Shown: positions 1 through 8,081 of the stretch, in pieces
How positions within the stretch are numbered: position 1 is the first letter of the stretch
Layout: each line of letters starts with the position of its first letter
Assembly: GCA_945936265.1 (NCBI GenBank)
Contig: CAMETB010000049.1
Coordinates: 1-9,178, forward strand
Direction of reading: 5' to 3'
Origin: an uncultured Clostridia bacterium
GTDB lineage: Bacteria; Bacillota; Clostridia; Oscillospirales; CAG-272
Length of the DNA: 9,178 nt
The notes under the pieces: generated by a model
Databases searched by the model: none
Told to the model about the DNA's origin: nothing
What the model saw: the letters and a program-made list of their open reading frames with translations, nothing else
Translations under genes and position numbers: made by a program

Positions 1-1
1 G

Positions 2-100
2 GAGGTCGGATACGCGTCCTCAATAGCAGTCGTGCTCTTCTTCATAATGATAGGAGCAAATATACTCGTAAATAAAATGTTATCGAAGGTGGGACAGTGA
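2..100 (+). CDS. C-terminal end of a CUT1-type sugar ABC transporter permease (MalF-like), 5' truncated
   Basis: Frame 2 is open from the window edge to a TGA at 98-100 and encodes 32 residues. They form one hydrophobic membrane segment (roughly AVVLFFIMIGANILV) followed by a short basic tail ending KMLSKVGQ. A final transmembrane helix with a preceding EVGYASS-like stretch is typical of the C-terminus of MalF/LplB/UgpA-type permeases of the binding-protein-dependent CUT1 family. The following gene, a MalG-type permease, starts one base after the stop, which fits the usual MalF-MalG order and suggests translational coupling. The diagnostic EAA cytoplasmic loop lies outside the window, so the family call rests on this tail and the context. 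Confidence 0.72.
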   Translation, partial: EVGYASSIAVVLFFIMIGANILVNKMLSKVGQ

Positions 101-101
101 T

Positions 102-983
102 ATGCAGAGAGTGCAGAAAATGAGAGTAAGAAAGCATCAGGTTGTCCTTAACCGTTCGGTAGGCGGAGATACGGGAATATTCGTATTCCTCGCGATAATG
201 GGTGTATTCATGTTTCTCCCCATGGTTTATGTAATAATGCAGTCACTTAAGCCTCTTGATGAGCTCTGGATGTTCCCTCCGAGGTTTTATGTTCAGAGAC
301 CTACATTTAAAAACTTCGGTGATTTGTTCAGCCTTTTAAGTGATTCATGGGTTCCGTTCTCAAGGTATATATTCAATACTATTGTAATAACGGCACTTGG
401 AACTTTCGGAAACCTTATGCTTGCGTCGCTTGCAGCTTACGCAATGGCAAAGATACCCTTCCCGGGAAGGACATTTGCTTTTAAAACGGTACAGTTATCG
501 CTTATGTTTACCTCCACGGTAACGTCGATAGCAAACTTCCTGACGCTTTCAAAACTCGGATTGCTCGACAATATTTTTGCTTTGATAATTCCCGCATGGG
601 GTTCTACCATGGGGCTTTACCTTATGAAACAGTTCATGGATTCTTCAATATCCAACGATGTGCTTGAAAGCGCACGCCTTGACGGGTGCGGAGAGTTCAG
701 AACATTCTGGACAATAGCCATGCCGATGGTTAAACCTGGCTGGCTCACGCTTATAGTTTTCTCGTTCCAGGGGCTTTGGCAGGCAGGCTCTTCCATATAC
801 ATATACAGCGAGCAGTACAAAACCCTTAACTACGCAATAAGCCAGATAACCGCCGGAGGTATAGCCCGTGCAGGTGCGGCTGCGGCAGGAACGGTTCTTA
901 TGATGATAGTTCCGATAGTCGTATTCCTGATATCGCAGAGCAATATCATAGAGACTATGGCGTCCAGCGGTATGAAGGACTAA
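102..983 (+). CDS. CUT1-type carbohydrate ABC transporter permease, MalG-like (first pair)
   Basis: This 293-residue inner-membrane permease subunit should pair with the truncated upstream permease to form the channel of a carbohydrate importer. About six hydrophobic segments are visible, near residues 26-47, 90-115, 129-150, 157-176, 212-230 and 262-280. The ATPase-docking EAA loop is clear: E189-S190-A191, then D194-G195 and P208, in the stretch ESARLDG...WTIAMPMVKP. Length is normal for MalG-type subunits, and the external loops are of ordinary size. The start at 102 is supported by AAGGTGGG at 86-93; the internal ATG at 120 has no comparable site. It follows the previous stop by one base and is followed after 9 bases by the propeller-Yip1 gene, so all are co-transcribed. 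Substrate is not predictable from the permease alone; regulation must be by an upstream promoter. Confidence 0.93.
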   Translation: MQRVQKMRVRKHQVVLNRSVGGDTGIFVFLAIMGVFMFLPMVYVIMQSLKPLDELWMFPPRFYVQRPTFKNFGDLFSLLSDSWVPFSRYIFNTIVITALGTFGNLMLASLAAYAMAKIPFPGRTFAFKTVQLSLMFTSTVTSIANFLTLSKLGLLDNIFALIIPAWGSTMGLYLMKQFMDSSISNDVLESARLDGCGEFRTFWTIAMPMVKPGWLTLIVFSFQGLWQAGSSIYIYSEQYKTLNYAISQITAGGIARAGAAAAGTVLMMIVPIVVFLISQSNIIETMASSGMKD

Positions 984-992
984 GGAGGATAT

Positions 993-3194
993 ATGAAAAA
1001 ATCGTTAAAAATAATATCGTTTATATTCGTACTCCTTATGGTCCTTGCAACAGGCGTCTCGGCATCAACTCCTTATTCGACTTACACTTATTCCATATTG
1101 GGCGAAACATTGAGTTCACCTCACGCGTATGTGCCTGATGTTATGATAAACTCTGCTTCACTCAGGCTTGATGTTTTTCTCTCACAGCCTTCGGACATAG
1201 AAGCAGATAAGGACGGTAACCTTTACATAACCGATAAAGGCAACAACAGAATAGTCGTAACAGACAAGTACTACAAAGTCAAGTACATTATATCCGATTT
1301 TGTCAACGAACACGGAGTGGATGACAGTATGAATTCTCCTGCTTCCACATTCGTCGTAAACAAAGGTGACTGTACGGCGGAAAACGGTGATGAACTTGCA
1401 GGACTTTATGTCTGCGACACCTTTAACAGCCGTTTGCTTGTCTTTGATCTTGAAACCGGTGAATATATAAGGACGATAGCCAAGCCCGAGTCTGAACTTT
1501 TCGGTGCAGACTCAAGATATTCTCCGATAAGTTGCGTTGTCGATAAGTACGGAAGTATATATGTCGTTTCGCAGGATACCACAGAGGGTATCATAGTAAT
1601 GACCTCAAGGGGAGAGTTTATAAACTTTATAGGAGCGCCGAAGGTAACCGTATCCGCACTTGACGCACTTAAAAAATTGATAAGTCCGGGTGCGGCGGAA
1701 ACTCTTACATTTATTCCTACCACGTATATAAGCCTTGATATAGACACCGGTGCAGGAATAGATCAGGGCGGGGAACTCATATACGGAACTATAATATTCA
1801 ACTCCGATGACCATGCAAGCCAGGAGGCACAGCTTGTCAGCAAGAGCAGCGATTATTCTCCCGTAAGGCTGTTAAACGCAAAGGGCTCTGATATAATGAA
1901 CCGAAACGGATTCTTTGCTCCGTCGGGAGAGGTAGCCGTAATGTCCGGCGCCACAAAGACCGCATCAAATAAAGACGTTTATACGGACGTATCAAATGTA
2001 GCTGATGTAACAAGCGGACCTAACGGGGTCTGGTCGATAATAGACAGCGCAAGATCGAAAATATACACGTACGATCATGACGGAAACCTGCTTTACGCAT
2101 TCGGCGACAAGGGAACGCAACTCGGCAACGTTCAGAATGCGTCGGCTATAACTTATCAAGGGACGAATATAGTCGTCCTTGACGGAAAATCAAACTCGTT
2201 CACGGTTTACAGACGTACCGAATACGGTGATCTTCTTGATCAGGCAATATATTATCAGAACCAACGCGATTTTGATACCGCAGTTGATTATTGGCGTGAA
2301 GTCCTTACAAGAAACAACAACTTCGATACGGCGTATGTCGCAATAGGAAAAGCGTATTACCGCAGCGGCGAATACGAAAAAGCGATAGAATACTACAAAA
2401 ATGCTTACGATACCGAAAATTACGCAACAGCGTTCAAAGAAGTGCGTAAGGAAAAGATGGAGAAGATGTTCCTCTGGCTTATCCTCGGAATTGTCGTTGT
2501 TTTATTCCTTGTCGTAAAATTGTTCAAGTATGCGGGCAAGGTAAATAAAAGAGCACAGCACAAGACAGGGCGGAGGACTTTCTGGGAGGAAATCATGTAC
2601 GGGTTCCACCTGATGTTCCATCCGTTTGACGGATACTGGGACCTCAAACATGAAAAGAGAGGCTCGGTACGCGCGTCAATAGTGTTTATAGCAATAACGA
2701 TATTGGCGTTTTTCTATCAGTCGATAGGAACCGGGTACTACTCTGATCCTTTGGGAAGTACATATTCGGGATTTTTCTCACAGATAACCTCGATACTCAT
2801 TCCTCTGTTCTTATGGATAATATCCAACTGGTGTTTCACAACGCTGTTCGACGGAGAGGGAAGCTTCAAGGATATATTCATAGCAACCTCCTATGCGCTC
2901 TTCCCGGTACCGGCGCTTGTAATAATATCAACGATACTTACAAACGTCTTTGTCGGCAGTGAAACGCAGATATGTACTATGCTTATTTCAATAGCATACA
3001 TATGGATGGGACTTTTAATAGTCGTAGGTATGCAGGTAACTCATGACTATTCAATGGGTAAGAATATACTAACTATACTTGCCACCATCGCCGGTATGGT
3101 AATCATAATGTTCATAGCACTGTTGTTCACAACGCTTATTCAGAAAATGGTTGCGCTCGTATCAACCATAATAAGCGAATTAAGTTACAGGTAA
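993..3194 (+). CDS. Secreted NHL-type beta-propeller / TPR / Yip1-like membrane fusion protein
   Basis: The 733-residue product begins with a signal peptide (KK, hydrophobic core, likely cut after V22-S23-A24). Residues about 65-410 contain repeated NHL/propeller blades, e.g. DIEADKDGNLYITDKGNNRI (68-87), GLYVCDTFNSRLLVFD (137-152), CVVDKYGSIYVVS (181-193), and IIDSARSKIYTYDHDGNLLYAFG-like text at 349-371. Two TPR-like helical repeats follow (about 412-478, including AYYRSGEYEKAIEYYKNA, 454-471). A transmembrane helix spans 492-512, then a basic cytoplasmic stretch. A Yip1-like multi-helix membrane domain starts at FHPFDGYWDLKHEKRG (542-557), with hydrophobic segments near 561-580, 596-612, 627-650, 659-681 and 691-716. 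Predicted topology puts propeller and TPRs outside. Propellers and TPRs usually bind partners, so a scaffold or sensor role for the transporter is inferred; no catalytic motif is seen. AAGGAGG at 982-988 supports the start. Confidence 0.85.
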   Translation: MKKSLKIISFIFVLLMVLATGVSASTPYSTYTYSILGETLSSPHAYVPDVMINSASLRLDVFLSQPSDIEADKDGNLYITDKGNNRIVVTDKYYKVKYIISDFVNEHGVDDSMNSPASTFVVNKGDCTAENGDELAGLYVCDTFNSRLLVFDLETGEYIRTIAKPESELFGADSRYSPISCVVDKYGSIYVVSQDTTEGIIVMTSRGEFINFIGAPKVTVSALDALKKLISPGAAETLTFIPTTYISLDIDTGAGIDQGGELIYGTIIFNSDDHASQEAQLVSKSSDYSPVRLLNAKGSDIMNRNGFFAPSGEVAVMSGATKTASNKDVYTDVSNVADVTSGPNGVWSIIDSARSKIYTYDHDGNLLYAFGDKGTQLGNVQNASAITYQGTNIVVLDGKSNSFTVYRRTEYGDLLDQAIYYQNQRDFDTAVDYWREVLTRNNNFDTAYVAIGKAYYRSGEYEKAIEYYKNAYDTENYATAFKEVRKEKMEKMFLWLILGIVVVLFLVVKLFKYAGKVNKRAQHKTGRRTFWEEIMYGFHLMFHPFDGYWDLKHEKRGSVRASIVFIAITILAFFYQSIGTGYYSDPLGSTYSGFFSQITSILIPLFLWIISNWCFTTLFDGEGSFKDIFIATSYALFPVPALVIISTILTNVFVGSETQICTMLISIAYIWMGLLIVVGMQVTHDYSMGKNILTILATIAGMVIIMFIALLFTTLIQKMVALVSTIISELSYR

Positions 3195-3208
3195 CGGGAG
3201 GGGAGCCT

Positions 3209-5857
3209 ATGAAAAAAAGAATAATAGCGGCTGTCCTTGCCGTAATAATGACATTCGGTTTTGCCGGAGTTTTCTCTGTCAGTGCGGCAGATGACAAGTC
3301 TGAAGAAAAGTATGCAAACGACGAAGAAAAACTCGCGTCATTGACGCTTGCCGTCACATCGGAAAACGGAGTAATACAATTTTACTACGGTCCCGAAACG
3401 GGAGAAATAGCCGTAAAGAATACAAAAACCGGAGACATAATGTTTTCAAATCCTTATACCGTAGGTGAGAAAAACATAATCAGTTCGGCGGATAAATATA
3501 AATATCTCTCTCAGATTACGATAGATTACAGGTATATTGCTACCAACTGGGCGGGAACATATTCGAGTTACAAGGACGCAACCCTTTGCGACCAGATGGA
3601 AATAACCGTAAAGGACAACGGTATTTCCGTAAGATATTTGCTCGGAGAGATAGAAAAAGAAATTGTATTGCCGCTTGAAATTTCGGAGGAAACTCTCAAC
3701 AGTCTGCTCGAAAAAATAGCGGAGAGCAAGAGATGGCTTATCGAGGGTATGTACACCCCTAAATCATCCGCCCCCGGAATATACATGCTTGATTCCAGCA
3801 CGCCGGAACGTAACAAATTAAGGGCTGCGGCTATGTTTGAGGAAGTTGGATTTACTCTTGACGACGTTCATGCGGAGTACGACAAAATAGGTTATGAGAG
3901 AAAAGACAAGGAAATACCTCAATTTGATGTAACAATAGATTATACGGTTACAAACGACGGGTTTACTGCTGAAATAGATGCCTCTGAAATGTCTTATGAC
4001 ATGAGCAAATATTACATAACATCGATGAATGTTCTTCCGTATTTGTCGGCAGCCGAGAGGACTGATACCGGATATAGTTTTATCCCCGACGGAAGCGGAG
4101 CGATTGTAAGATTTGAAGATATCGTGGCAAAAAGCTCCGTTGACAGCATAGTCGGAAAACTTTACGGTAACGATTATGCGTATTACAATGTCTCGGCGAA
4201 GAACATGGAGCAATATGTTTTTCCTGTTTTCGGATTTGCAAATAACACAACCGGTAAGGGATATTTCGCCATAATAGAAGACGGGGACGCAATGAGCAAC
4301 GTAGTGTCCGCCCATTCGGCGCTTTATCATTCCGCATATGCAAGTTTCAATTTGCTCTCTACCGACACTTATGACCTTGCCGATTCGTTCTCGAGCGGAG
4401 TTACGAGCAGTAAGGAGATAACGGTAAAGGCGGACGATATATACAGAGGCAAGTGCCGCATAAAATACGCAATGCTTACCTCAAAGGCAAAGGCCGAGGC
4501 TAACTCCCTGAGTTCGTATTACGATATAACTTATATGGGCATGGCGAAATATTACAGGGATTATCTTACCTCAAACGGTTCAATAAGCAAAATAACCGAT
4601 ACTACCGATAAGTCAAAGATATTCTTCGAGGTATTCGGATCATGCGAGGCGGAGGAGAAGATTCTTACATTCCCCGTAACCGTAAACAAAGCGCTTACGA
4701 CTTTTGACGACATAAAGACAATACACAAAGAACTTACCGAAGCGGGTGTAGGGAATATGAGTTTTATCCTTACCGGTTTTGCAAACGGCGGACTTAATTC
4801 TTATTATCCGACATCGATAAAATGGCAGAAGGTGCTTGGAGGAAAAGCCGGATTTACCGATCTTCTCTCATATGCTTCGGAAAACGGCATTGAAATAGCG
4901 CCCAATGTTGACTTTGCTTATACCAAGACAAGCAAATTCAAGGCATTCAGCGGATTCAGCCTTAAAAAGAACGGAGCTAAAACGCTTGACGGAAGATATA
5001 CCACAAGGCGTAATTACGATCCGGCGCTTCAGTTGTTCGTCCGCACGGGAGGAATTGCAATTTCAAGTGCGTCGTATCAGTATGCATACAATAAATTCTA
5101 TTCTTCAATTTCTGAATATTCCGACCTTGGATCGCTTGCGGTAAGAACACTTGCTTCCGATGTCAACTCTGACTTTGACAAGAAAGACTTTTATTTGAGA
5201 CAGGATTCAGAGAACAATACCGTAGAAATGCTCAAAAATCTTACGGGAGAGAACGGAAATAATGGTTATGCTCTCATAGGAGATAAGGGAAACGCATACG
5301 CACTTCCTTACTATAAATCGCTCCTTGATGTATCGCTTGAAAGCAGCCGGGTACTCACCGAGAGTGAGTCTGTACCGTTTATAGGCGCAGTTCTTCACGG
5401 TTCTGTAACCTTTGCGGGCAACGCGATAAACATGGAAGGTGACGATAGATATGCTTTTCTGAAGTCTCTTGAAAACGGCTCGTCACTTTACTACACGCTC
5501 GCTATGCAGAATATTGAAGCACTTAAATTCAACTATATGTACAGCAAGTATTACTCCGTAAAGTACGAAACGTGGAAAGACAATATAATCGCTACATACA
5601 ACGAATACAATGCTCTTATGGCTAACAAGCAGAATCAGTATATAACCGAGCATGAATTTCTCAATACAAAATACGGGTTTGACGCAAAGAGAACCGAGGA
5701 TGGCGAACCTCTTGACAACTCCCGTATAGTAAGGGTTGAGTATGAGAACGGAGAGGGCTTTATTCTCAATTACAACTCGTATGACATAACTGTTGTTTAT
5801 GACGGAAACACATACAACATAGACAGTCTCGGATATGTTTCATACTCAAATAATTAA
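3209..5857 (+). CDS. Large secreted DUF5696-type protein, glycosidase-like architecture, function unknown
   Basis: The 882-residue product has a clear type I signal peptide (KKR, hydrophobic core, likely cleavage after V24-S25-A26). There is no lipobox cysteine and no later membrane helix, so it should be released or held by partners. Residues about 45-460 are beta-rich and include a PDGSGA motif (293-298), which I associate with the DUF5696 family. Residues about 468-780 alternate strands and helices in TIM-barrel fashion (IFFEVFGS 471-478, the helix around 498-513, MSFILTGFANGG 517-528, IEIAPNVDFAY 561-571, RTLASDVNSDF 646-656). A small C-terminal beta region covers about 838-880. A beta-sandwich/barrel/beta layout resembles several glycoside hydrolase families; acidic residues such as D568, D651 and D655 could be functional, but no catalytic pair can be assigned. 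Family assignment is from memory of the motif and of the neighbourhood with Yip1 proteins and CUT1 permeases. The start has GGGAGGGGAG at 3196-3205. Confidence 0.78.
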   Translation: MKKRIIAAVLAVIMTFGFAGVFSVSAADDKSEEKYANDEEKLASLTLAVTSENGVIQFYYGPETGEIAVKNTKTGDIMFSNPYTVGEKNIISSADKYKYLSQITIDYRYIATNWAGTYSSYKDATLCDQMEITVKDNGISVRYLLGEIEKEIVLPLEISEETLNSLLEKIAESKRWLIEGMYTPKSSAPGIYMLDSSTPERNKLRAAAMFEEVGFTLDDVHAEYDKIGYERKDKEIPQFDVTIDYTVTNDGFTAEIDASEMSYDMSKYYITSMNVLPYLSAAERTDTGYSFIPDGSGAIVRFEDIVAKSSVDSIVGKLYGNDYAYYNVSAKNMEQYVFPVFGFANNTTGKGYFAIIEDGDAMSNVVSAHSALYHSAYASFNLLSTDTYDLADSFSSGVTSSKEITVKADDIYRGKCRIKYAMLTSKAKAEANSLSSYYDITYMGMAKYYRDYLTSNGSISKITDTTDKSKIFFEVFGSCEAEEKILTFPVTVNKALTTFDDIKTIHKELTEAGVGNMSFILTGFANGGLNSYYPTSIKWQKVLGGKAGFTDLLSYASENGIEIAPNVDFAYTKTSKFKAFSGFSLKKNGAKTLDGRYTTRRNYDPALQLFVRTGGIAISSASYQYAYNKFYSSISEYSDLGSLAVRTLASDVNSDFDKKDFYLRQDSENNTVEMLKNLTGENGNNGYALIGDKGNAYALPYYKSLLDVSLESSRVLTESESVPFIGAVLHGSVTFAGNAINMEGDDRYAFLKSLENGSSLYYTLAMQNIEALKFNYMYSKYYSVKYETWKDNIIATYNEYNALMANKQNQYITEHEFLNTKYGFDAKRTEDGEPLDNSRIVRVEYENGEGFILNYNSYDITVVYDGNTYNIDSLGYVSYSNN

Positions 5858-5860
5858 GGA

Positions 5861-5867
5861 AGGAGGG
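5861..5867 (+). promoter_or_regulatory. Ribosome binding site that fixes the start of the second MalF-like permease
   Basis: AGGAGGG lies six bases before ATG 5874. The reading frame is open further upstream, to an ATG at 5835 inside the preceding gene, but that codon has no such site and would add 13 residues of overlap. The site therefore favours 5874. Confidence 0.85.
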
Positions 5868-5873
5868 AACCTT

Positions 5874-6989
5874 ATGGACTTATTAAATAAACTATTGAAC
5901 ATATTTAAGAAAAAGCCGAAGGAAAGAAGACGTATTTATCTGAAATATGAAAACGCTTCGTCCCTCCCCGCCTCCGATGACGGAGAACAGAGATTTTCTC
6001 TTGTTGTGGATACGGAAAAACAAGAGGCAATGGCTCTGGCAAAGCAAGAGAGCGAGCCGGAAAAAAAGCTGAAAAAGCACCGTCTTTCGCTTAACACAAG
6101 AAAATCCCTCTCGGGATGGCTGTTCGTTTTGCCTTTTGTTATCGGAATTATAATGATATATGCGCCGGTAGTTTTCAATTCAATACAGATAACGTTTTCG
6201 GAAATTTCATTTGAAAAAGGAATGCAACTTACCCCTGTGGGATTTGAGAATTACATTTACATATTCAACAAAGACGAATATTTCTCTATAACGATAGTTG
6301 ACGGACTTTTTGACCTTATTCTTCAGATACCCGCTATTGTAATATTCTCGCTTTTCATGGCTATAATACTTAACCAGAAAATGACGGGACGTGCGGTTTT
6401 CCGTGCAATATTCTTCCTGCCCGTTATACTCTCGACCGGTATAATAGACTCTATAGATACAAACTCAAAATTCTTCGAGGCTATGGAAAATTCACAGGGG
6501 GGAGTAGATAATAATACGGGTGACGAGGCGGGCGGAATAGTCTCCGCACTCGATATACAAAATCTGTTGGGTAATATAAAGCTCGGAACGGGGCTCGTCG
6601 AATACGTAACTAACCTTGTCAACAACATATTCGATATAGTAAGCCGTTCGGGCGTTCAGATGCTTATATTTCTCTCGGGACTTCAATCCATATCTCCGTC
6701 TATATATGAGTCGTGTCAGATAGAGGGCGCAACGGCATGGGAGACATTCTGGAAGATAACATTCCCGATGATAAGCCCCATGATCCTCGTAAACGCAGTC
6801 TATACCGTAATAGACGCATTTACATCGGCAGACAACAGAGTTATGGTTTATATTCAGAAGATATACAGTAAGTCGGATTATGCGCATGCAGGCGCTATGG
6901 CGTGGGTTTACGTCGGTATAGTACTTGTGTTCATACTGCTTGTTGCGTTGATTATGAAGGCTATTGTATTCTATCAGCGAAGGGACTAA
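5874..6989 (+). CDS. CUT1-type ABC transporter permease, MalF/LplB-like, with N-terminal tail and external insertion (second pair)
   Basis: This 371-residue inner-membrane permease is the first subunit of a second permease pair. Residues 1-80 are a hydrophilic, highly charged cytoplasmic tail (KKKPKERRR near 12-20; EPEKKLKKHR near 61-70). Hydrophobic segments lie near 81-102, 145-166, 176-193, 258-275, 302-318 and 344-366. Between the third and fourth segments a polar, Gly/Asp/Asn-rich stretch (about 195-255, including NSQGGVDNNTGDEAGG) forms an external insertion not found in compact LplB/MalF subunits. The EAA loop is present as E279-S280-C281 with E284-G285 and P298, ending FPMISP; cysteine replaces the second alanine, a conservative small residue. 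It follows the DUF5696-type gene by 16 bases and precedes its MalG-like partner by 9. The enlarged outside surface may dock a binding protein or one of the two secreted proteins; this is inference. Confidence 0.9.
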   Translation: MDLLNKLLNIFKKKPKERRRIYLKYENASSLPASDDGEQRFSLVVDTEKQEAMALAKQESEPEKKLKKHRLSLNTRKSLSGWLFVLPFVIGIIMIYAPVVFNSIQITFSEISFEKGMQLTPVGFENYIYIFNKDEYFSITIVDGLFDLILQIPAIVIFSLFMAIILNQKMTGRAVFRAIFFLPVILSTGIIDSIDTNSKFFEAMENSQGGVDNNTGDEAGGIVSALDIQNLLGNIKLGTGLVEYVTNLVNNIFDIVSRSGVQMLIFLSGLQSISPSIYESCQIEGATAWETFWKITFPMISPMILVNAVYTVIDAFTSADNRVMVYIQKIYSKSDYAHAGAMAWVYVGIVLVFILLVALIMKAIVFYQRRD

Positions 6990-6998
6990 GGAGGGGCC

Positions 6999-8042
6999 AT
7001 GGATACACCTAAAGTAAAAAGAGAAACCAAAAACAGAATCAGGGTTGATTTTGAGAGAGCCCCTCTTTCCGAAAGACTGAAATCCAAGTTCATGTCGCTT
7101 AACTTTCTCAAAAAAGTTATCTACATGATATTCAAAATAGTCCTCCTTGTCGGAGTGTCGTACGTAATTCTTTATCCCTATATCACAAAGATATTCGGAT
7201 CGTTCATGACGGCAAGCGACTTTGAGGATGTTACCGTAATAATGATTTCAAAGCATCCGACTCTTGATCAGTATAAGTACATAATAACCGAAAATCATTA
7301 TTTCAGAGCGGTTCTCAACACATTTATAATATCGTTTACCGTAGCGCTTCTTCAGACTCTGGTTTGCGCGCTCGTCGCATACGGACTTGCAAAATTCAAG
7401 TTTAAGGGCAATAATATCGTATTTCTGCTCGTCATATTTACTATGATGGTACCGCAGGAAACAATAAGTTTTGCCATGAGCACGTACTTCTCATATTTCG
7501 GAACGAAAAATCCGATAGGTATGATTTTGCAGGCTATCGGAGTTATAGACCAGGGACTTATAAATTCGTTTGTACCGCTTTATCTCTTGTCGGCAACGGC
7601 GCTGGGCTTTAAGAACGGACTGTTTATATTCATGCTCAGGCAGTTTTTCAAGGGAGTTCCGGATGAACTTGAAGAATCGGCTTATGTTGACGGTTCAACC
7701 ACATTCAGAACATTTTTCAGCATCATTATTCCGCTGTCAATACCGATGCTTGTGACTGTGTTCATATTCGCATTTGCATGGCAGTGGACAGATGATTTCT
7801 ATGTATCGTCGTCAATGTTCTTTACGCAGTCTTATCTTGACAGACCTGACGGCTTCAAGATGATAAGCAGTATAGCAACCGTTCCGAAATCGCTCAAAGA
7901 GGCGACAAAGGGTCTCGATATGTATGCGTCTGCAATAGTAGGAACATCAACGATACTTATAGCCGCACCGCTTATCATTATGTACCTCTTCGTTCAGAAC
8001 AAGATAGTACAGGGTATAGAGCGTAGCGGTATAGTAGGATAA
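6999..8042 (+). CDS. CUT1-type carbohydrate ABC transporter permease, MalG-like (second pair)
   Basis: The 347-residue membrane subunit should form a heterodimer with the preceding permease. A basic, hydrophilic N-terminus of about 40 residues is followed by hydrophobic segments near 41-62, 105-127, 139-160, 190-215, 244-266 and 313-332. The EAA loop is clear: E226-S227-A228, D231-G232, then IIIPLSIP (242-249). It is longer than typical MalG subunits of about 270-300 residues because of the N-terminal tail and an extra stretch after the third membrane segment (about 165-190, FGTKNPIGMILQAIG). The C-terminus VQGIERSGIVG is characteristic of CUT1 MalG-like proteins. The start at 6999 has AAGGAGGGG at 6988-6996. 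It is the last gene of the tight cluster; a 69-base gap with an inverted repeat separates it from the next gene. Confidence 0.92.
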   Translation: MDTPKVKRETKNRIRVDFERAPLSERLKSKFMSLNFLKKVIYMIFKIVLLVGVSYVILYPYITKIFGSFMTASDFEDVTVIMISKHPTLDQYKYIITENHYFRAVLNTFIISFTVALLQTLVCALVAYGLAKFKFKGNNIVFLLVIFTMMVPQETISFAMSTYFSYFGTKNPIGMILQAIGVIDQGLINSFVPLYLLSATALGFKNGLFIFMLRQFFKGVPDELEESAYVDGSTTFRTFFSIIIPLSIPMLVTVFIFAFAWQWTDDFYVSSSMFFTQSYLDRPDGFKMISSIATVPKSLKEATKGLDMYASAIVGTSTILIAAPLIIMYLFVQNKIVQGIERSGIVG

Positions 8043-8057
8043 GGCACAACGCGTTTA

Positions 8058-8081
8058 CGTTTTAACGCTTAAATTAAAACG
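8058..8081. promoter_or_regulatory. AT-rich perfect inverted repeat in the spacer after the permease operon
   Basis: CGTTTTAA (8058-8065) and TTAAAACG (8074-8081) are perfect reverse complements around an 8-base loop. A perfect 8-base palindrome AACGCGTT (8048-8055) sits just upstream. The stem is too AT-rich and lacks a following T-tract to be a good terminator, so a protein-binding operator is an alternative. Either role is inference. Confidence 0.35.

Noticed and set aside
3818..4330. 170-codon open frame on the minus strand
   Set aside because: It lies wholly inside the large secreted protein gene, has no ribosome binding site pattern of the kind used here, and its translation has no domain-like character.
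5835..5873. Upstream start for the second MalF-like permease
   Set aside because: It would overlap the end of the preceding gene by 23 bases and lacks a ribosome binding site, whereas ATG 5874 has AGGAGGG at ideal distance.
6492..6887. 131-codon open frame on the minus strand
   Set aside because: It is antisense to the second MalF-like permease, and its Tyr/Arg/Cys-rich composition is typical of a shadow frame over a gene with recognised motifs.
8058..8081. Strong intrinsic terminator for the sugar operon
   Set aside because: The stem has only two GC pairs and no T-tract follows, so it was kept only as a possible regulatory inverted repeat.
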